Positions 17,895 to 26,126 of a stretch of DNA of 64,000 bases are shown here, in pieces. A program made the position numbers and the translations under genes. The stretch covers positions 1-64,000 of the forward strand of contig JAFZOK010000039.1 in NCBI GenBank assembly GCA_017550655.1, in the 5' to 3' direction. How positions within the stretch are numbered: position 1 is the stretch's first letter; each line of letters starts with the position of its first letter. The notes below the pieces were generated by a model. It was not told the DNA's origin and searched no databases. It was given only the letters and a program-made list of their open reading frames with translations. This DNA is from Bacteroidales bacterium. GTDB lineage: Bacteria; Bacteroidota; Bacteroidia; Bacteroidales; UBA932.

Positions 17895-20800
17895 TTATTG
17901 ATTATTGTTTTCCTCTGCGATATTATCTTCTTTACCTGGCTGGTAAACAGGCAGCGTGAACGAGAAGCAGGCTCCGCCCAGTTCGCTGCGGGAGTACCAG
18001 ATCTTTCCGCCGCTCTGTTCTATGATGTTCTTGGAGATTGCCAGGCCGAGTCCGTTTCCGCTGCTCTTTGTTGTGAAGTTCGGCTGGAAGAGACTCTTCA
18101 GGTTCTCCTCGGTCACTCCGTTTCCGTTGTCGTCCACGCTCACTTTCCAGAAGTCCCCTTCTCCTACGAGACTTAGGGTTATGAATCCCTTGTCCTCGGA
18201 GTTGCCGAGTTCCTGGACAGCATTGGAGATCAGGTTGTTCAGAACCCTTACAATCTGTTCCCTGCGGGCCTTGACAAGGCAGTTTTCGCTCTCGTGGCTG
18301 AAGGATAACCTGATGTTCTCGTTGTTGTCGAAAAGATCCTTCTGCTGCCTTATCACATCGTAGAGATTGAATACGGAAATCTCCTCCACATAGAACTTGG
18401 CGTAACTGCTGAACTCGCTTGCCGTGTTGGAAAGTATATCTATCTGCTCCAGGAGAGAAGCGGAAATGGATTCCAGCTTATCCTCCCATCCGGGAGCGTT
18501 CTTCTGCTTTAGCATTATTATCCTCTGGATGCTGAGCTTCATAGGAGTCAGAGGATTCTTTATCTCGTGCGCAATTCGGCGGGCCATGTCGCTCCAGGCC
18601 TTCTCCCTCTCCGCTACCGCCATCTTGCGGGTGCTCTCGGCCACATCGTCCACCATCTTGTTGTAGGCGTCAACCAGAAGCCCTATCTCGTCATTGCTCT
18701 TGTAGGTGATGTGCTCCGGAGCGCTTGAAACATCCATGGACTTCATCTTGGCGCTAAGGTCGCTGAGCGGCCTTGTTACCCTTGAGAAGAGCAGCCTGGA
18801 AAGGAACAGGGCAATGATAAACAGGATGATACTGATGTTAATGATTGTAGCCACAACGTAGGAAAGGTCTCCGTTCAGGTCTCCTCCCTTGGTGAAATAC
18901 GGAATGTCCGCAATAGCCACGAGCTTTCCGTTATGGTTGTAAATCGGAGAGTAAAGGGAATAGTAACTGTATGCCCCTATCTTCTCCTTGTTGAAAATCT
19001 GGCTTTTCTGCCCTACTACCACATCATAATAGGCCTTCGGGTTCATCCTGGACGAAAGAATGAATTTCTGGAAGAGATCCATCTTGGTGGAACGGATGAT
19101 TTTTCCGGAAGGGTCGTAGAGGTTGATGTCCGAGTGCGTGTCGTTTGCCAGGCGGTCCATCACGCTCACCAGCTCGGACGAGTTGACATCCTTATAATCC
19201 TGTACGTAAGTGAAATACGACGACAGTGTCTTGCCCACGGTCTGGTTTTTCTCCTCCATCTGCAGGCGGCTGTGAAGCTTGTAATAGCTTACGCTGTACC
19301 ACACGCTTCCGATTGTTGCGGCAAGCAGAGAGGCAGTTACCACAATCGAGATGAGGAAATTGAGCCTTCTGCCCCAGGACTTGTGGGAGCGTTTCAAGGC
19401 TGCCGCAGCCCTTCTTCTGGCCTTGCGGATTCTGATTACCGCCATAAAGAACAGGAAGAAGAACAGAACCAGATAGGACAGGGAAACTATATAAGGGAAG
19501 AGGTTGCGCTCCAGCCGGCTGATAACCACCGTGTTGTGGTCTGTTACCTTGTTTACCCTATGAACATATCCGTCCTTGAGAGTGGTAGGCTTGTCAAACT
19601 CCTTTTCGTACATCGGATAGTCATACCTTCCGCGGAAAAGCACCAGACGCCCGTCGTGATACTTGGCGTAAGAGTACAGCTGAGGCATATTGAAATCATC
19701 CGGCTGGTAATCCGAGAAACTGTCCGGATATCCGGCCTTTCCTTCTTCGTACCTTGCGGTAATCTCAATGAAAAGATTTACCGCACCGCTCTCCGTAAGA
19801 TACGGGAACACACCAAGATAGCCCACCTGCCCGTTGAAGTTGCTGAGATAGTAGAACGAGCTTCCGTCAGAAATCGGAACGGCATCGTACTGAGTCATCT
19901 TTGCCTTGTAATACTCCAGGCAGTTAACCACCATCTGCCCTATCTGTATGGACTCGCTCGGGCGGCAGACGGAAAGGTTGATCAGGTATTTCTGCTTGAT
20001 GGACTGGAAATAAAGCTCGCTGAACCTCATCTCCAGCATAGGAAGATTCTCCTGCGGTGCTGAAAGCAAGGTGGTGGAAATCGGGTCGCTCCAGAGTTTC
20101 TGCTCCACTTCCCTCAGTTCCAGCTCCAGTCCCAGGTCCCTTTCCACCGAAATGCGGTTGGCCATAAGCCGGCTCCACTCCTTTTCCTTTCTGGAACTCA
20201 GCGATGTAACTGTCAGAAGTGTGTAAAGGGAAATCAGTATGGTGTAAAGCAGGGTGTTGCGGATAGACAGAAGGCTTCTCTGCCTTCTCATGTTCATCAG
20301 CGACGCGATAAGCTGCAGGCTGAACATCAGCATCAGGAACAGCAGCGCGTAGGAAAGGTAGCAGAGAACAGTGTAAAGGGAAATCTCCGTCACCTTGAAA
20401 AGCTCCATATTGATGGAGGAATTGGCCACAAGGCTCCTCAGCGTGTAGTTGATGTAGAAGCAAAGGACTACAGGTATGGCGCAAAGCAGTATGATTCCGG
20501 CCCATTTCTTCCAGCCCGAACGGTTGCGGAGACTTTCTATGTAATAGGACCTGAGCATGTAGAAGCCCAGGACAAGGAGACTCACGTACAGGTTGTTAAG
20601 CAGGAGATTCCCTATCGACGAGAACAATCCCGTATCCGCATAAACCGTTGGAGAGAAGAAGGTGGAGGTGTAGGCGCTTCTTGCCCCAAGTCGGAAACTG
20701 ATTACCCAAAGCGCCGTAAGGCCCAGAATGTACACGGCCAGCCTGCCGAGGCTGCGGCGGCGGTGCAGATAGAAGAAGAATGCCAGGGTGGCAAGGGCAA

Positions 20801-21500
20801 GCGCTACCCAGGTGAAAGGGCTAACGGCGGACATCTTCCCGACCGTAACATCCCGCTGGAGGATGAACAGGAGCTCGTTGTCCCCGCCAAGGATTTCCTC
20901 TCCGCAGCTTTCAAATGTAACCGGCTGGATATCCACATCTTCGGATATCCCCAGCGCAGGATTGAAAACCTTCATTCCCAAAGCCTCCGCCACCTGCTTG
21001 TCCGTCTTTACAAGCAATCCGGCAATGACTCTGACCTCATCCTTTACATAACTCTTGATTACATACCAGCTGCTCCCGATATTCACGTACTGCTCCTTCC
21101 CGGAAAGGTAGGAGAACGGGTAAAGGAAACGGCTCTGCCCTTCCAGATAATGCTCCGATCGGAATATCTGGTATATGGAACTTTCCCTGAGATCGTCGTT
21201 TGCAAACGGGAACTGGTGAACCCAGCTCTGTAGAGTGTCATAGCGGTAGCGGTATATCACCATATCCTCCGGAAGATCCTTTATCTCCAGCCACTTGTCT
21301 GAGGGCTGGTCCAGAGCCTGACAGGCGAAGTCGTCCAGAAGGGCTTCCCTTTTCTGAAGATTGTCCTGGAGGCGGCGGGCCTCGGACGCAAGGTCATCCC
21401 TGCCACCGCTCTGGAGGAAACTCAAAACCAGACACACCGCCACTCCCAGAACGGTCAGCGGCAGAATGTTCCTCCTTATGAATTCCAGCAACTTCTTCAT
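17895..21500 (-). CDS. Large multi-pass sensor histidine kinase, NtrY-like
   Basis: 1201 residues, far longer than the usual 700-750 of NtrY. N-terminal TM (residues 10-26), an extracytoplasmic segment, about six more TMs between residues 225 and 420, a long soluble sensor region, two more TMs near 640 and 690, a second sensor region, then a TM running into HAMP (near 900), HisKA with phospho-His at about 978 (RIAHEIKNPLTPMKLS), and HATPase with NLISNAVQEL, DDNGNG and NGLGLAISKNIIEQSGG. Two stacked sensory halves are evident. Likely partner: the sigma-54-type response regulator at 22520. It follows rlmH by 6 bases. Confidence 0.9.
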   Translation of the reverse strand: MKKLLEFIRRNILPLTVLGVAVCLVLSFLQSGGRDDLASEARRLQDNLQKREALLDDFACQALDQPSDKWLEIKDLPEDMVIYRYRYDTLQSWVHQFPFANDDLRESSIYQIFRSEHYLEGQSRFLYPFSYLSGKEQYVNIGSSWYVIKSYVKDEVRVIAGLLVKTDKQVAEALGMKVFNPALGISEDVDIQPVTFESCGEEILGGDNELLFILQRDVTVGKMSAVSPFTWVALALATLAFFFYLHRRRSLGRLAVYILGLTALWVISFRLGARSAYTSTFFSPTVYADTGLFSSIGNLLLNNLYVSLLVLGFYMLRSYYIESLRNRSGWKKWAGIILLCAIPVVLCFYINYTLRSLVANSSINMELFKVTEISLYTVLCYLSYALLFLMLMFSLQLIASLMNMRRQRSLLSIRNTLLYTILISLYTLLTVTSLSSRKEKEWSRLMANRISVERDLGLELELREVEQKLWSDPISTTLLSAPQENLPMLEMRFSELYFQSIKQKYLINLSVCRPSESIQIGQMVVNCLEYYKAKMTQYDAVPISDGSSFYYLSNFNGQVGYLGVFPYLTESGAVNLFIEITARYEEGKAGYPDSFSDYQPDDFNMPQLYSYAKYHDGRLVLFRGRYDYPMYEKEFDKPTTLKDGYVHRVNKVTDHNTVVISRLERNLFPYIVSLSYLVLFFFLFFMAVIRIRKARRRAAAALKRSHKSWGRRLNFLISIVVTASLLAATIGSVWYSVSYYKLHSRLQMEEKNQTVGKTLSSYFTYVQDYKDVNSSELVSVMDRLANDTHSDINLYDPSGKIIRSTKMDLFQKFILSSRMNPKAYYDVVVGQKSQIFNKEKIGAYSYYSLYSPIYNHNGKLVAIADIPYFTKGGDLNGDLSYVVATIINISIILFIIALFLSRLLFSRVTRPLSDLSAKMKSMDVSSAPEHITYKSNDEIGLLVDAYNKMVDDVAESTRKMAVAEREKAWSDMARRIAHEIKNPLTPMKLSIQRIIMLKQKNAPGWEDKLESISASLLEQIDILSNTASEFSSYAKFYVEEISVFNLYDVIRQQKDLFDNNENIRLSFSHESENCLVKARREQIVRVLNNLISNAVQELGNSEDKGFITLSLVGEGDFWKVSVDDNGNGVTEENLKSLFQPNFTTKSSGNGLGLAISKNIIEQSGGKIWYSRSELGGACFSFTLPVYQPGKEDNIAEENNNQ

Positions 21501-21506
21501 CTTCCC

Positions 21507-21995
21507 CTATGCGTGGTGGTAAGGTTCCCCTTTCATTATTGTCATTGCACGGTAAAGCTGCTCCAGGAAAATCAATCTCACGATCTGGTGGGAGAATGTC
21601 ATCCTGGATAGGGAAAGCATGCCCCCCGCCACATCGTAAACGGCCTTGGAAAAACCGTAGGCCCCGCCTATGACAAAGCAAACTTCCTTCTCTGTGGCAA
21701 GGTCCTTCTCCAGCTTTGCGGCCCAACCCTCTGAAGAAAGGCTCTCTCCCCTTTCGTCCAGCAGCACCACCTTCTTTCCGGAAACCTTGCCCTTTACAGC
21801 CCCTATCTCCTTGAGAATCAGCTCTCCCTCCTTCTCCTTTATCTGTTCTTTGCCCAGGCTCGAGGCTCCTTTCAGAGCCGGAATGTAAACCTCCGAGAAC
21901 TTGCAGTAATGCTTAAGCCTGGAGGAATACAGCTTCATTCCCTCTTCCACAAAGGAGAAATCCGTCTTGCCTACGCAAATCAGCTTTATCTTCAT
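21507..21995 (-). CDS. rlmH: 23S rRNA pseudouridine-1915 N3-methyltransferase RlmH
   Basis: 162 residues, a SPOUT methyltransferase that methylates pseudouridine 1915 in helix 69 of 23S rRNA. Visible are KIKLICVGKT at the start, LLDERGESLSSEGWA, FVIGGAYGFS (the SAM-binding knot) and the diagnostic C-terminus MTFSHQIVRLIFLEQLYRA...PYHH. First gene of its minus-strand unit; a -7 box lies about 20 bases upstream. Confidence 0.95.
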   Translation of the reverse strand: MKIKLICVGKTDFSFVEEGMKLYSSRLKHYCKFSEVYIPALKGASSLGKEQIKEKEGELILKEIGAVKGKVSGKKVVLLDERGESLSSEGWAAKLEKDLATEKEVCFVIGGAYGFSKAVYDVAGGMLSLSRMTFSHQIVRLIFLEQLYRAMTIMKGEPYHHA

Positions 21996-22014
21996 TTCTC
22001 AAAATGCCTTCTTG

Positions 22015-22022
22015 CAAATTTA
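22015..22022 (-). promoter_or_regulatory. -7 element upstream of rlmH
   Basis: TAAATTTG on the minus strand, 19 bases before the rlmH ATG. No TTTG at the expected -33 distance, so only half of the consensus is present. Confidence 0.5.
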
Positions 22023-22089
22023 ACACAAAAGAGGCAAAAATGGCGTGATTTTTGTTGTTTTTTCAGCGATTCAGACACTATCCTTAAAG

Positions 22090-22527
22090 ATGGCTAACGG
22101 AAATATCTTTCCCTTGAGGACAAAGGTGGCGGCTCTGCTAAGTGCAGTGCTGCTGGTTTTGGCTTTCTGCCTTAACACAAAGGCGCAGAGCCAGGGAGGA
22201 GATGTTTTCATCCCTATAGCCAAGTATATACAGAAAGGAGACGCAGACAAGCTTTCCGCCTGGTTTGCCAAGAATCTGGAGATAGACATCTTCGGAAACC
22301 CTACCGAGTGTTCCCAGACCCAGGCTACCCAAATCATGAAGAATTTCTTCTCCCAGTACACTCCAAAGTCCTTCGTGATCATACACAAAAGCGGCAACCC
22401 GCCTATGAAATACGCCATAGGCACTCTCAAGACGGGGTCTGAAAATCTAAGGGTTACCCTTCTGGTAAGGACAAATCCGGATACACCTCAAATTCTGAGA
22501 ATAAGGATAGAGAGATCTTCTATCTGA
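22090..22527 (+). CDS. Secreted DUF4783 protein
   Basis: 145 residues from the ATG at 22090, which opens a signal peptide (basic start, hydrophobic run, cleavage near NTKAQ). The mature part (DVFIPIAKYIQKGDADKLSAWF, ANNLEIDIFG-like, FFSQYTPKSFVIIHKSGNP, YAIGTL, RIERS) matches what I recall of DUF4783, a small NTF2-like family found mostly in Bacteroidota. It is a lone plus-strand gene; its last 8 bases overlap the 3' end of the convergent regulator gene. Role unknown; periplasmic. Confidence 0.75.
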   Translation: MANGNIFPLRTKVAALLSAVLLVLAFCLNTKAQSQGGDVFIPIAKYIQKGDADKLSAWFAKNLEIDIFGNPTECSQTQATQIMKNFFSQYTPKSFVIIHKSGNPPMKYAIGTLKTGSENLRVTLLVRTNPDTPQILRIRIERSSI

Positions 22528-23698
22528 ACATCGGGCTAGCCAGAGCGGTAACGTCCGCCTTAGTGATAGGATTTCCTCCCAAAATCATAAGACGCTCCAC
22601 AACGTTCCTGAGTTCTCGTATGTTTCCGGTCCAGGAATGCTTCTTTAGTTCTTCCAGGGCATCCTTGTTGATACCCCTCTTTCCCATACCGCTTTCCCTG
22701 GAAATCTCGTCTATGAAATGCTCCACCAGAAGAGGAATGTCTTCCTTCCTCTCGGAAAGTGCCGGAACCCTGATAACAATTACGCTCAGGCGGTGGTAAA
22801 GGTCCTCGCGGAAAGTTCCCTTCTGGATTTCCTCCGGAATATTCTTGTTGGTTGCGGCAACCACCCTCACGTTCACGTTGATATCCTTGTCGGATCCCAC
22901 TCTGGTAAGCTTGTTTTCCTGAAGCACCCTCAGAACCTTTGCCTGTGCGGAAAGGCTCATGTCTCCGATCTCGTCCAGGAAGAGGGTTCCTCCGTCCGCC
23001 TGCTCAAACTTTCCCTTGTGCTGCTTGATCGCCGAGGTGAAGCTTCCCTTCTCGTGGCCGAAAAGCTCGCTTTCTATCAATTCACTAGGAATTGCGGCGC
23101 AGTTAACTTCTATGAAAGGCATCTTCGCTCTCGGGCTCTTCTCGTGCAGCCACCTGGCAACCAGCTCCTTGCCCGTTCCGTTGGAACCTGTGACAAGCAC
23201 TCTTGCGTCTGTCGGGGCCACGCGGTCTATCATATCCTTGACCTGCATTATGGCCTTGGACTGGCCCACTATTTCCTGAATGGAAGATGATGCGGCAACC
23301 TTTTTCTTGAGAGTCTTGTTCTCCGCCACAACTTCCTTGTGGTCAGAGGCGTTCTTCACGGTAATCAGAACCCTGTTCAGGTCCAGAGGCTTGGACACAA
23401 AATCATAAGCCCCGGCCTTAATGCACTTTACGGCGGTGTCTATGTCTCCGTGGCCGGAAATCATCACGATGGCACTCTCCACTCCTTCACTGACCATCTT
23501 CTCCAGAGTCTCCATTCCGTCCATTACCGGCATCTTTATATCGCAGAATATCACGTCATAGCGATCCGAGGTGGCTTTCTCCAGACCCTCCTTTCCGTTC
23601 TCGGCCAAAGCCACTTCGTAACCCTCGTCCTCAAGGATGTCCTTAAGGGCAAGGCGGATGCTTTTTTCGTCGTCGATGATAAGTATCTTCATATCCAA
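22520..23698 (-). CDS. NtrX-like response regulator: REC + sigma-54-type AAA+ domain, no DNA-binding domain
   Basis: 392 residues. REC domain (1-120) with acidic pair D9/D10, phospho-Asp53 in VIFCDIKMP and Lys in VSKPLDL. AAA+ domain (about 145-370) with Walker A GSNGTGKEL, ELFGHEKG, Walker B GGTLFLDEIGD and NIRELRNVVERL. Two departures from NtrC: the sigma-54 contact loop GAFTGA reads GSFTSA, and the protein stops 34 residues after NIRELRN, leaving no room for a Fis-type helix-turn-helix. I recall other Bacteroidota homologues of about 385 residues with the same form, so this is probably ancestral. cmk lies 3 bases upstream. Confidence 0.88.
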   Translation of the reverse strand: MDMKILIIDDEKSIRLALKDILEDEGYEVALAENGKEGLEKATSDRYDVIFCDIKMPVMDGMETLEKMVSEGVESAIVMISGHGDIDTAVKCIKAGAYDFVSKPLDLNRVLITVKNASDHKEVVAENKTLKKKVAASSSIQEIVGQSKAIMQVKDMIDRVAPTDARVLVTGSNGTGKELVARWLHEKSPRAKMPFIEVNCAAIPSELIESELFGHEKGSFTSAIKQHKGKFEQADGGTLFLDEIGDMSLSAQAKVLRVLQENKLTRVGSDKDINVNVRVVAATNKNIPEEIQKGTFREDLYHRLSVIVIRVPALSERKEDIPLLVEHFIDEISRESGMGKRGINKDALEELKKHSWTGNIRELRNVVERLMILGGNPITKADVTALASPMFR

Positions 23699-23701
23699 AA
23701 T

Positions 23702-24424
23702 TTAAATCTCCTGCTGCGGCAGTTCCACCTTCAGGTTGAAATTCGGAAGCAATATGGTGTTAAGCCACTCTATCTCGTCTTCCAGACTCATGCTGCTGTT
23801 ATCCAGTTCAATGGCGTCCTTGGCCTTGGTGAGCGGATCCTTCTCCCTGTGGGAATCTATGTAATCCCTCTTCTTGAGGTTTTCCAGCACGCTCTCGAAC
23901 GTGTCTTTCTCTCCCTTGGCCTGGAGTTCCTTGAAACGGCGCATAGCCCTTACCTGCTCGCTTGCTGTCATGAAAATCTTGAGTTCGGCGTTCGGGAACA
24001 CGGCGGTTCCGATATCCCTGCCGTCCATAACCAGGCCCTTGTCCTGTCCCATGCGCCTGAGCATAACATTCACGAAATCCCTGACAAAAGGAATCTCCGC
24101 GATCGGGCTCACGTGGGAAGAAACGGTGGTCTGGCGGATGTACTTTTCTATGTTGGCGCCGTTGAGGAATGTCTGGCTGTCTCCCTTCTTGTTTGTGCGG
24201 AAGGTGATCTCCACCTTCGGAAGCACTCTCTGCAGGTTATCCTTGTCTATGTTCCCGCGGTCATCTATGAAACCGTTGGTGTAGGCAAAATACGTAACGG
24301 CACGGTAGAGCGCGCCGCTATCAGCATAAATGTAACCCAGACCTTTAGCCACCAGCTTGGCAAAGGTGCTTTTTCCTGTAGACGAATAACCGTCTATCGC
24401 GATTATGATCTTTCCGCTTGCCAT
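23702..24424 (-). CDS. cmk: Cytidylate kinase
   Basis: Phosphorylates CMP and dCMP with ATP. 240 residues, normal length. P-loop DGYSSTGKST at residues 10-19, YIYADSGALYRAVTYFA for CMP binding, DGRDIGTAVFP, and the lid region RRFKELQAKGEK...RDYIDSHREKDPL, all typical of Cmk. It leads a two-gene minus-strand unit with the response regulator and shares a short divergent promoter region with ispH. Confidence 0.95.
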   Translation of the reverse strand: MASGKIIIAIDGYSSTGKSTFAKLVAKGLGYIYADSGALYRAVTYFAYTNGFIDDRGNIDKDNLQRVLPKVEITFRTNKKGDSQTFLNGANIEKYIRQTTVSSHVSPIAEIPFVRDFVNVMLRRMGQDKGLVMDGRDIGTAVFPNAELKIFMTASEQVRAMRRFKELQAKGEKDTFESVLENLKKRDYIDSHREKDPLTKAKDAIELDNSSMSLEDEIEWLNTILLPNFNLKVELPQQEI

Positions 24425-24444
24425 AGAACTCTCATTTAATTTTA

Positions 24445-24452
24445 CAAATTTA
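24445..24452 (-). promoter_or_regulatory. -7 element upstream of cmk
   Basis: TAAATTTG on the minus strand, 20 bases before the cmk ATG; a start near 24440 would give a leader of about 15 bases. It lies 23 bases from the oppositely directed ispH box. Confidence 0.55.
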
Positions 24453-24475
24453 CGAATCTGTTTTCAATTAACGAT

Positions 24476-24483
24476 TATCTTTG
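24476..24483 (+). promoter_or_regulatory. -7 element almost abutting the ispH start
   Basis: TATCTTTG ends 10 bases before the ispH ATG at 24494. With normal spacing transcription would begin near 24488-24490, leaving a leader of only 4-6 bases. Confidence 0.55.
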
Positions 24484-24493
24484 TGTGCAAGAT

Positions 24494-25396
24494 ATGAAGG
24501 TCAACGTAGAAATAGACAGGGATTCCGGTTTCTGCAACGGAGTGGTAAGGGCAATCCGGACGGCCGAGGAAAACCTCGGGCAGAAGCGGGAGCTCTACAC
24601 CCTTGGAGCCATCGTGCACAACAACTCCGAGCTGGACCGCCTGGAAAAGAAGGGCCTGAAGGTCATAGACAAGGAGCAGATGGGCCGGCTGGAGAACACT
24701 ACAGTCCTGATCCGCGCCCACGGGGAGCCGCCTTCCACGTACGACCTTGCAAAGCAGAGGAACATCCGGCTGATAGACTGCACCTGCCCCGTTGTGCTGC
24801 AGCTCCAGAAAAAGATTGCTGACACCGGAGGGCAGATAGTGATCTTCGGAAAGATCGGCCATGCTGAGGTGAACGGACTGGTGGGAAGAGCCGAGGGACG
24901 GGCTGTTGTTGTGGAGAATATCGGCCAGATAGACAAGGTGGACTTTACAAAGCCCGTCAACATTTTCTCACAGACGACCAAGGACCCTGTGGAATATGCG
25001 CAGGTCTGCAATATGATAAGGGAGAGGATGGTGGACAAGTCAGCCCTAACCGTCCACGACACCATCTGCCGTCAGGTGGCCCAGAGGCACGCCCGCCTTA
25101 GCGCCTTCGCCCAAAGCCACAACGTCATAATCTTCGTGAGCGGAAAGGAGTCCTCCAACGGAAAGGTTCTCTACGAGCTTTGCAGGAAGCACAATCCGAG
25201 ATCTTACAATATCCAGTCGCTGAGCCAGATAGACAAAGGCTGGTTCAAACGGGGAGACAACATTGGAGTCTGCGGAGCAACTTCCACCCCTAAATGGCAG
25301 CTTACTTCCACGGCCAGATTTTTAAAAATCAGGCTAAAAAACTATATTTGCGGCAAATTTTACAGTATTTTATATGGCAACTACAGCAGATTTTAA
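24494..25396 (+). CDS. ispH: 4-hydroxy-3-methylbut-2-enyl diphosphate reductase IspH
   Basis: Last step of the MEP isoprenoid pathway, an iron-sulfur enzyme making IPP and DMAPP. 300 residues. The three cluster cysteines are visible: Cys14 (SGFCNGV), Cys98 (CTCPVV, with Cys96 beside it) and Cys260 (GVCGATSTP). Also IRAHGEPP and EVNGLVGRAEG. I use the ATG at 24494; the GTG at 24485 is inside the region expected to be untranscribed. The C-terminal tail after GATSTPKWQL is about 35 residues and overlaps the start of efp by 23 bases in another frame. Confidence 0.93.
   Translation: MKVNVEIDRDSGFCNGVVRAIRTAEENLGQKRELYTLGAIVHNNSELDRLEKKGLKVIDKEQMGRLENTTVLIRAHGEPPSTYDLAKQRNIRLIDCTCPVVLQLQKKIADTGGQIVIFGKIGHAEVNGLVGRAEGRAVVVENIGQIDKVDFTKPVNIFSQTTKDPVEYAQVCNMIRERMVDKSALTVHDTICRQVAQRHARLSAFAQSHNVIIFVSGKESSNGKVLYELCRKHNPRSYNIQSLSQIDKGWFKRGDNIGVCGATSTPKWQLTSTARFLKIRLKNYICGKFYSILYGNYSRF
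25343..25350 (+). promoter_or_regulatory. -7 element of efp inside the ispH 3' end
   Basis: TATATTTG, 23 bases before the efp ATG, with TTTT at the -33 distance (25319-25322). It lies within the last 18 codons of ispH. Confidence 0.55.
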
Positions 25397-25943
25397 GAAC
25401 GGAATTTTCTTCCTTTTCAACGAGCATCCTTGCCAGCTGGTTTATTTCCAGCATGTTAAACCAGGCAAAGGAAACACTATCGTAAGAACGAAATTCAAGG
25501 ACCTCCAGACCGGAAAACTTCTGGAGCACACATACGGAGCGGGAGAGAGAATAGACCTCGTGTCTGTAGAAAGGAGGCCTTACCAGTACCTCTACGCAGA
25601 CGAGACCGGCTATAACTTCATGCACCGCGAGACCTACGAGCAGGTTCACCTGGACAAGGACTTTGTAGAGAACGCAGACCTTATGAAGGAAGGCCAGAAC
25701 GTGGAGATGATGGTATGGGCAGACAACGAGGAAATCCTCACCTGCGAACTCCCTTCATTCGTCGAGCTCGAGGTTACCTACACAGAGCCTGCAGTAAAGG
25801 GCAACACCGCATCCACCAACGCTCTCAAGGAGGCAACTCTCGAGACCGGCGCCAAGATTATGGTTCCGCTTTTCATCCAGAACGGAGAAAAGATCAGCGT
25901 TAAGGTTGAAGACCGTACTTACGGAGAGAGAGTAAAGGGCTAA
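25374..25943 (+). CDS. efp: Translation elongation factor P
   Basis: 189 residues, normal for EF-P. It relieves ribosome stalling at polyproline stretches. Three beta-barrel domains are expected; the N-terminal loop HVKPGKGNT carries Lys32 at the position that is modified in other bacteria, and the C-terminal signature LETGAKIMVPLFIQNGEKI is present. No modification enzyme is encoded nearby. Its start overlaps the ispH 3' end by 23 bases. A hairpin terminator follows. Confidence 0.95.
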   Translation: MATTADFKNGIFFLFNEHPCQLVYFQHVKPGKGNTIVRTKFKDLQTGKLLEHTYGAGERIDLVSVERRPYQYLYADETGYNFMHRETYEQVHLDKDFVENADLMKEGQNVEMMVWADNEEILTCELPSFVELEVTYTEPAVKGNTASTNALKEATLETGAKIMVPLFIQNGEKISVKVEDRTYGERVKG

Positions 25944-25997
25944 ACAACGGCCCATTGCTCTGCCCTTTAAGGCGCTTGATATTAACAGATTAGCAAC

Positions 25998-26030
25998 ACA
26001 TACCCCCTCGGATTCCCAGGGGGTATGTTT
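25998..26030 (+). terminator. Rho-independent terminator after efp
   Basis: Stem ACATACCCCCT / AGGGGGTATGT with a 9-base loop and a T-rich tail. Confidence 0.85.
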
Positions 26031-26091
26031 ATTTATTGTCTTGATCTCCTGATATTTAAGGGGCAGCTTTTATTTTTCGTCAAATTATTCT

Positions 26092-26099
26092 TATATTTG
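26092..26099 (+). promoter_or_regulatory. -7 element of the transglutaminase-like operon
   Basis: TATATTTG, 27 bases before the ATG at 26127, with TTTT near the -33 distance. Fits the Bacteroides pattern apart from the last -33 base. Confidence 0.55.
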
Positions 26100-26126
26100 T
26101 ATAAACGTTGAATTATTCTAGAAGAT

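Noticed and set aside
22520..22527. Frameshift truncating the response regulator
   Set aside because: The AAA+ domain is complete and ends cleanly. Similar short homologues are recalled from other Bacteroidota, and no HTH-like coding follows in any minus-strand frame.
24485..24493. GTG start for ispH
   Set aside because: It would begin 2 bases after the -7 box, before any likely transcript start; the ATG at 24494 begins the family alignment.
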